Source: Acidobacteriota bacterium
Lineage (GTDB): Bacteria; Acidobacteriota; Vicinamibacteria; Vicinamibacterales; 2-12-FULL-66-21
Direction: 5' to 3'
DNA length: 9,399 nucleotides
Assembly: GCA_013362195.1 (NCBI GenBank)
Contig: JABFWM010000597.1
Coordinates: forward strand, 1-9,399
Shown in pieces: positions 6,284 through 9,399 of this stretch; position 1 is the stretch's first letter, and the number at the start of each line of letters is the position of its first letter. The translations under genes and the position numbers were made by a program. Under the pieces are notes generated by a model. That model made no database searches. It was not told where the DNA came from and saw only the letters and a program-made list of their open reading frames with translations.

Positions 6284-7315
6284 ATGACCTCCGAGGAGGT
6301 GAAGCAGAAAGCCGCAGAGCTCGGCTTCGACGTGTGCGGGATCGCGCCGGCCGCGGCGTTCACCGAGCTCGGGTTTCTGCAGCAGTGGCTGGCGCGTGGA
6401 TACGCGGGCGAGATGCAGTACCTGCATCGGTCCGCCGAGCGGCGCGCCGACGTCCGCGCGGTGATGCCCTCGGCGAAGTCGGTGATCGCACTCGGCACCG
6501 TCTACAACGTCGAGCGTCCGTATTCGACGGAGATCGCCGATCGATCGGTCGCGCTCATCGCCCGCTACGCCTGGGGCGAGGACTATCACGAGGTCATCGA
6601 GCAGCGCATGGCCGCGCTCGTCGCGTGGATGCGGGAGCGGTGCGGCAGCGAACTCGAGGCGAAGGCGTACGTCGACACTGGGCCCGTCCAGGAACGCGTG
6701 TACGCGCAGTATGCCGGCCTTGGCTGGATCGGCCGCAACACGTGCCTCATTCATCCCGAGCTCGGGTCGTGGCTGTTCCTGTCGGAGATCATCTGCAACC
6801 TGCCGCTCGAATCCGACACGCCGTCGCTCGATCAATGCGGCACGTGCCGGCTCTGCATCGACTCGTGTCCGACCGGCGCCATCACCGAGCCGTACGTGCT
6901 CGACGCGACGAAGTGCCTCTCCTATCTGACGATTGAACTGAAGGGCGCCATTCCCGAGCACCAGCGCGCGGCCGTCGGCTCGCACGCCTACGGCTGCGAC
7001 GTGTGTCAGGAAGTATGTCCCTGGAATCTTCAGGCCGCGGTCGCGCCACCCGAGCCGGACACGTGGCAGCCGCGCACCACCTTTGATTTCCGCACGCTCG
7101 GGGACTTGTGGCGGACCCCCGACGCCGAGCTGCGGCGCTCGCTCAAGCACAGCGCCATGACGCGCGCCGGCGTGAAGCGGTTGCGCCGCAATATCGCGGT
7201 GTGTGCCGGCGCGACGCGTGATGACGATGCGTGTGCCGCCCTCGACGAGGTGCACGAGCCGACGTGCGACGACCCGCTGGTCGCCGAGCACGTCGCGTGG
7301 GCGAAGAACCAGTAG
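6284..7315 (+). CDS. queG: Epoxyqueuosine reductase QueG
   Basis: This 343-residue cytosolic enzyme performs the last step of queuosine synthesis, reducing epoxyqueuosine to queuosine at tRNA position 34 with cobalamin and two [4Fe-4S] clusters. The N-terminal DUF1730-type domain includes RYAWGEDYH (94-102). The catalytic Asp is D131 in VDTGP, followed by GWIGRNTCLI. The ferredoxin-like region holds CGTCRLCIDSCP (Cys185, 188, 191, 195), Cys211 (ATKCLSYL) and CDVCQEVCPWN (Cys238, 241, 245), giving eight cluster ligands in the family arrangement. The C-terminal part (about 290-343) looks like a short HEAT-like tail; longer relatives carry more. ATG 6284 is chosen because upstream in-frame starts lie beyond the -10 box and the protein begins correctly here. 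A purine-rich GAGGAGG at 6293-6299 lies inside the coding region and cannot serve this start. The next gene follows after 16 bases. Confidence 0.95.
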   Translation: MTSEEVKQKAAELGFDVCGIAPAAAFTELGFLQQWLARGYAGEMQYLHRSAERRADVRAVMPSAKSVIALGTVYNVERPYSTEIADRSVALIARYAWGEDYHEVIEQRMAALVAWMRERCGSELEAKAYVDTGPVQERVYAQYAGLGWIGRNTCLIHPELGSWLFLSEIICNLPLESDTPSLDQCGTCRLCIDSCPTGAITEPYVLDATKCLSYLTIELKGAIPEHQRAAVGSHAYGCDVCQEVCPWNLQAAVAPPEPDTWQPRTTFDFRTLGDLWRTPDAELRRSLKHSAMTRAGVKRLRRNIAVCAGATRDDDACAALDEVHEPTCDDPLVAEHVAWAKNQ

Positions 7316-7331
7316 CGGCGATCGATTCACG

Positions 7332-7997
7332 ATGGCGAAGCGCAACGATGATGCCGGCGGCGACGGACCTCCGGTGCCGGAGCTGATTCCGGACCGGCCG
7401 AGCCTGAAGCGCGTCCGCGAGGCGGCGCTCGGATGTCGCGCCTGCGACCTGTACAAGCGCGGCACGCAGACCGTCTTCGGCGAGGGTCCGTCGCGCGCGG
7501 ACGTGATGATGGTCGGCGAGCAGCCCGGCGACGCCGAGGATCTCGCGGGGCAGCCGTTCGTCGGCCCGGCGGGGAAGCTGCTCGATCGCGCGCTCGAGGA
7601 AGCCGGCATCGATCGACGTCTCGTCTACGTCACCAACGTCGTGAAACACTTCAAATGGGAGCCGCGCGGCAAACGACGCATCCACGCCAAACCGAACGGC
7701 GCGGAAATTGCGGCCTGTCGGCCCTGGCTCGAAACCGAAATCGCGCTCGTGAAGCCGCGAGTGCTCGTGCTGCTGGGCGCGACCGCGGCGCAGGCGCTGC
7801 TCGGCCGGGCGTTCAAGGTCTCTCAGCAGCGTGGCACGTTCGTGCCGTCGCCAATCGCACCGCGCGTCACTGCCACCGTGCATCCCTCCTCCATCCTGCG
7901 CGCTCCCGACGACGAGAGCCGGCGCGAGGAGATGAAGCGGTTCGTGGCGGATCTCAAACGCGTGGCCACCGAGCTGAAGCGGACCGGAGCTGATACA
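7332..7997 (+). CDS. udgX: UdgX-type uracil-DNA glycosylase / uracil-DNA cross-linking protein
   Basis: This 222-residue member of the family 4-like uracil-DNA glycosylase superfamily ends at TGA 7998-8000; the listed end is the last base before the stop overlap. Motif A is GEQPGD (62-67) with Glu63, followed by the FVGPAG uracil-pocket segment (76-81). Motif B is HPSSILR (184-190). The loop PRGKRRIHAKP contains KRRIH at 114-118. This insertion defines UdgX, and its His (109 in M. smegmatis, His118 here) forms a covalent bond to the sugar after uracil release. Fe-S ligands are Cys35 and Cys38 (GCRACDL), Cys129 (AACRPWL) and, as in UdgX, His106 in VVKHFKWE where ordinary family 4 enzymes have Cys. 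The expected role is therefore suicidal capture of uracil-containing DNA rather than simple turnover. ATG 7332 follows queG by 16 bases with only a weak ribosome site, and the stop overlaps the next ATG (ATGA), so the genes are probably co-transcribed. Confidence 0.93.
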
Positions 7998-8542
7998 TGA
8001 CTGAAGCGTTCCGTCCCGCGCTGCTGCTCTCGATGCCGCAGCTGCAGGACCCCAACTTCGCCAGGACGGTCGTGCTGTTGTGCGAATTCAATCCCGACGG
8101 CGCGTTTGGCGTCGTGCTGAATCGCCCGACCGACATGGCCGCGAGCGACATGGTGCGGCTCGATCCGCCCGTCGCTCAGGGCAACGATCTGGCCCTCTAC
8201 ATCGGCGGGCCCGTCGAGCCGCAGCGCGGCTGGATTCTCGTCAGCGAAGCGCCCGACGTCGAATTCAAGACCATTCGTGACGGCCTCTACCTGTCGACGT
8301 CGCCGACGCTGCTGCGGCAGGTGCTCGAGCAGCAGCCGGCGCCGCGCGCGCGTGTGCTCGCCGGCTACGCGGGATGGGGCCCCGGACAGCTCGACGAGGA
8401 GCTCGCCCAGTCGGCATGGCTCATGACCGACATCGAGCTCGACCTCGTCTTCGATGTGAGTCCGAGTGCCATGTGGGAAATCGCCATCCGTCGGCTCGGC
8501 GCCGATCCTTCCACACTCACGATGGGTCACGGCGTGCACTAG
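7997..8542 (+). CDS. YqgE/AlgH family protein (UPF0301)
   Basis: This 181-residue protein has the length typical of the YqgE/AlgH family. Recognisable blocks are the N-terminal LLLSMPQLQDPNFARTVVLL (about 10-28), FNPDGAFGVVLNRPTD (31-46), GGPVEPQRGWIL (70-81), LAGYAGWGPGQLDEEL (121-136) with its invariant GYAGWGPGQL, and W141. The family is a soluble alpha/beta fold with no catalytic mechanism established. It was named from regulation of alginate in Pseudomonas, but that regulatory role is not general. It overlaps the udgX stop by four bases (ATGA), so it is translationally coupled to a DNA-repair gene in the queG operon. It is usually a conserved housekeeping gene found in various neighbourhoods, so the link to udgX should not be overread. 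No terminator with a U-run follows; the operon ends in a repeat region. Confidence 0.93.
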   Translation: MTEAFRPALLLSMPQLQDPNFARTVVLLCEFNPDGAFGVVLNRPTDMAASDMVRLDPPVAQGNDLALYIGGPVEPQRGWILVSEAPDVEFKTIRDGLYLSTSPTLLRQVLEQQPAPRARVLAGYAGWGPGQLDEELAQSAWLMTDIELDLVFDVSPSAMWEIAIRRLGADPSTLTMGHGVH

Positions 8543-8557
8543 TCGGGCAGGTCCGAA

Positions 8558-8595
8558 GATCCGCCCTGCGTGGATCATGAGATTCGACCTCGTCT
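8558..8595. repeat. GATCC-hairpin repeat, copy 1
   Basis: This is the first of two direct copies, 53 bases apart start to start. The first 19 bases fold as GATCCGC / GTGGATC around CCTGC, with one G-T wobble. A 19-base tail (ATGAGATTCGACC and following) is also shared with copy 2. The two copies agree at 31 of 38 positions. Confidence 0.7.
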
Positions 8596-8610
8596 CACCG
8601 CGCGTCTGAC

Positions 8611-8648
8611 GATCCACCCTCCGTGGATCATGAAGTTCGATCCCGTCA
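8611..8648. repeat. GATCC-hairpin repeat, copy 2
   Basis: This is the second direct copy. GATCCAC pairs perfectly with GTGGATC around CCTCC (8611-8629). The wobble of copy 1 is replaced here by an A-T pair, so the stem is retained. The tail (ATGAAGTTCGATC and following) matches copy 1 with a few substitutions. It leads directly into the GTAG plus palindrome element. Confidence 0.7.
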
Positions 8649-8651
8649 CGT

Positions 8652-8675
8652 GTAGGCCGGGTCTTTAGGCCCGGC
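8652..8675 (+). repeat. REP-like element: GTAG plus GCCGGG palindrome, copy A
   Basis: GTAG (8652-8655) directly precedes an 8-bp stem, GCCGGGTC / GGCCCGGC, closed by TTTA (8656-8675), with one T-G wobble. A GTAG or GGAG tetranucleotide at the foot of a hairpin is the hallmark of REP elements acted on by RAYT transposases. Related palindromes in the opposite orientation lie downstream of the following gene. Confidence 0.6.
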
Positions 8676-8719
8676 GCACGCGGTCGGCCTGCGGTTTGCA
8701 CGAACCCGCCAAAACACTT

Positions 8720-8726
8720 GAGGAGG
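8720..8726 (+). promoter_or_regulatory. Strong Shine-Dalgarno of the DUF892 gene
   Basis: GAGGAGG ends 4 bases before ATG 8731 (GAGGAGG-ATAC-ATG). It fixes the start and implies efficient translation. Confidence 0.8.
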
Positions 8727-8730
8727 ATAC

Positions 8731-9237
8731 ATGGCGAACGAACCGGAGAACCCCCTTCACGAACTGCTGGTCGATCAGCTGAAGGATCTCTACAGCGCCG
8801 AGAACCAGATCATCAAGGCGCTGCCGAAGATGGCGAAGAACGCGAGCAACCCCGAGCTGCGCGCGGCGTTCGAGGCGCACCTCGAGGAGACGCGGAGGCA
8901 GGTCGCACGGCTCGACCAGATCGCTGAGGAGATGGGCATCCGCAACCTGAAGGGGAAGAAGTGCGCGGGAATGGAGGGACTGATCGAGGAAGGCAAGGAA
9001 GTGATGCAGGAGTTCGACGACGACGTGCTGGATGCCGGGATGATCGGCGCCGCGCAGAAGGTCGAACACTACGAGATTGCCGCCTACGGCACCGCCCGCA
9101 CTCACGCCACCCTGCTCGGTCTCAAGAAAGTCGCGCGTCTGCTGCAGCAGACCCTCGACGAGGAAGGGCGGACCGACAAGAAGCTCACCCAGCTCGCCGA
9201 GAACGTCGTCAACGTCGAGGCGCTGCAGGAAGCGTAA
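8731..9237 (+). CDS. Ferritin-like DUF892 protein (YciE/YciF family)
   Basis: This 168-residue all-helical protein has the length and wording of the DUF892 family: PLHELLVDQLKDLYSAENQI at about 8-27, ALPKMAKNASNPELRAAFEAH at 30-50, VEHYEIAAYGTARTHA at 111-126 and LDEEGRTDKKLTQLA at 142-156. Acidic and His residues at the positions expected for a ferritin-like di-metal site are present on the four helices (Glu24, Glu48/His50/Glu53, Glu112/His113/Glu115 and Glu144/145), but individual ligands are inferred from the fold. Relatives are cytosolic stress proteins, induced for example by osmotic or stationary-phase stress in enterobacteria, with a suspected iron or peroxide role that is not proven. 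A single Cys78 sits in the helix 2-3 linker. The gene stands alone with a strong ribosome site. It is flanked on the left by GATCC repeats and a GCCGGG palindrome, and on the right by two inverted GCCGGG palindromes starting 7 bases after the stop. Confidence 0.93.
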   Translation: MANEPENPLHELLVDQLKDLYSAENQIIKALPKMAKNASNPELRAAFEAHLEETRRQVARLDQIAEEMGIRNLKGKKCAGMEGLIEEGKEVMQEFDDDVLDAGMIGAAQKVEHYEIAAYGTARTHATLLGLKKVARLLQQTLDEEGRTDKKLTQLAENVVNVEALQEA

Positions 9238-9240
9238 CAC

Positions 9241-9297
9241 CATGCCGGGTTTGAAGACCCGGCGTGCGCTGTGACGGAATGGGCGGGTCTCCCGCAG
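9241..9297. repeat. Tandem palindrome unit, copy 1 (with GCCGGG palindrome B)
   Basis: The unit opens with CAT and a perfect palindrome, GCCGGGT...ACCCGGC (9244-9263), one internal T-G wobble apart from copy 2. It continues through TGACGG and GGGCGGG and ends with a small hairpin, GCGGG-TCT-CCCGC (9283-9295). It begins three bases after the DUF892 stop. Read on the minus strand it has the same loop orientation as copy A at 8656. Confidence 0.65.
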
Positions 9298-9369
9298 CAT
9301 GCCGGGTCTGAAGACCCGGCCTGCACCTGACGGCACGGATGGGCGGGCCTCACGACCCGCCCATCCGTG
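9298..9369. repeat. Tandem palindrome unit, copy 2 (with GCCGGG palindrome C)
   Basis: This is a second copy starting exactly 57 bases after the first. CAT leads into GCCGGGTCTGAAGACCCGGC (9301-9320, 8-bp perfect stem, TGAA loop), then TGACGG and GGGCGGGCCTC. The right part carries an expanded hairpin not present in copy 1 (entered separately). Confidence 0.65.
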
Positions 9370-9371
9370 CC
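9332..9371. repeat. Perfect 16-bp inverted repeat, 8-base loop
   Basis: GGCACGGATGGGCGGG (9332-9347) and CCCGCCCATCCGTGCC (9356-9371) are exact reverse complements around CCTCACGA. No U-run follows, so a standard intrinsic terminator is unlikely, though such a stem could still stop or stabilise a transcript. It is the strongest hairpin in the window. Confidence 0.8.
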
Positions 9372-9399
9372 TACCTGCTCAAGACTTCCGCAAAGAAAT

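Noticed and set aside
6293..6299. GAGGAGG as the ribosome site for a later queG start
   Set aside because: It runs directly into GTG 6299 with no spacing, and no good in-frame start lies 5-10 bases after it. Starting later would remove conserved N-terminal residues.
6251..7609. A 452-codon minus-strand frame opposite queG and the start of udgX
   Set aside because: Both plus-strand genes have complete catalytic motifs; the antisense product has none.
7823..8701. A 292-codon minus-strand frame running through the repeat region and algH
   Set aside because: Its N-terminal part translates the palindromes and GATCC repeats, and the rest is antisense to a clear AlgH-family gene.
8543..9371. Possible CRISPR array from the repeated units
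   Set aside because: There are only two or three copies of each unit, the repeats are imperfect and palindromic throughout, a gene lies between copies, and no cas genes are present.
9332..9371. Intrinsic terminator call for the 16-bp hairpin
   Set aside because: The bases after the stem (TACCTGCTCAAG) contain no U-run; it is kept as a repeat instead.

Overview
This is GC-rich bacterial chromosomal DNA with ordinary housekeeping and accessory genes packed into short operons, plus a cluster of small palindromic intergenic repeats at the right end. No phage, plasmid, CRISPR, rRNA or tRNA feature is visible. The base composition, the gene types and the repeated GCCGGG...CCCGGC palindromes would fit an Acidobacteriota-type (for example Vicinamibacteria-like) genome. 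That placement is an impression; there is no taxonomic marker gene in the window.

Layout. (1) Positions 1-879, minus strand: an apparent three-gene operon with junctions of 6 bases or fewer. Two small glycine-rich, charged, probably disordered proteins precede a calcineurin-like metallophosphoesterase that starts at TTG and runs off the left edge. (2) A divergent intergenic gap, 880-974. (3) Positions 975-6071, plus strand: an OpuC/EgtU-type ABC importer, made of an ATPase and a fused permease plus substrate-binding protein joined by a GTGA overlap. It is followed after 7 bases by a complete AcnA-type aconitase. (4) Positions 6072-6283: a 212-base gap with two hairpins and a consensus TATAAT box placed so that the next mRNA should be leaderless. 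(5) Positions 6284-8542, plus strand: queG (epoxyqueuosine reductase), a UdgX-type uracil-DNA glycosylase carrying the KRRIH loop, and an AlgH/YqgE-family protein joined by an ATGA overlap. (6) Positions 8543-8730: two copies of a GATCC hairpin repeat and one GTAG-preceded GCCGGG palindrome. (7) Positions 8731-9237: a ferritin-like DUF892 (YciE/YciF) protein with a strong Shine-Dalgarno. (8) Positions 9238-9399: two tandem degenerate copies of a palindrome-bearing unit, the second ending in a 16-bp perfect hairpin.

How the genes relate. The importer takes up a quaternary amine or an ergothioneine-like solute. Aconitase serves the TCA cycle, and its tight spacing suggests co-transcription with the importer. 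The queG operon combines tRNA queuosine maturation (Fe-S and cobalamin), repair or capture of uracil in DNA (Fe-S) and a protein of unclear role. I do not see a clearly new multi-gene system. The most unusual material is the repeat architecture around the DUF892 gene, the UdgX context, the fused importer, the leaderless queG promoter and the unrecognised pair of small proteins.
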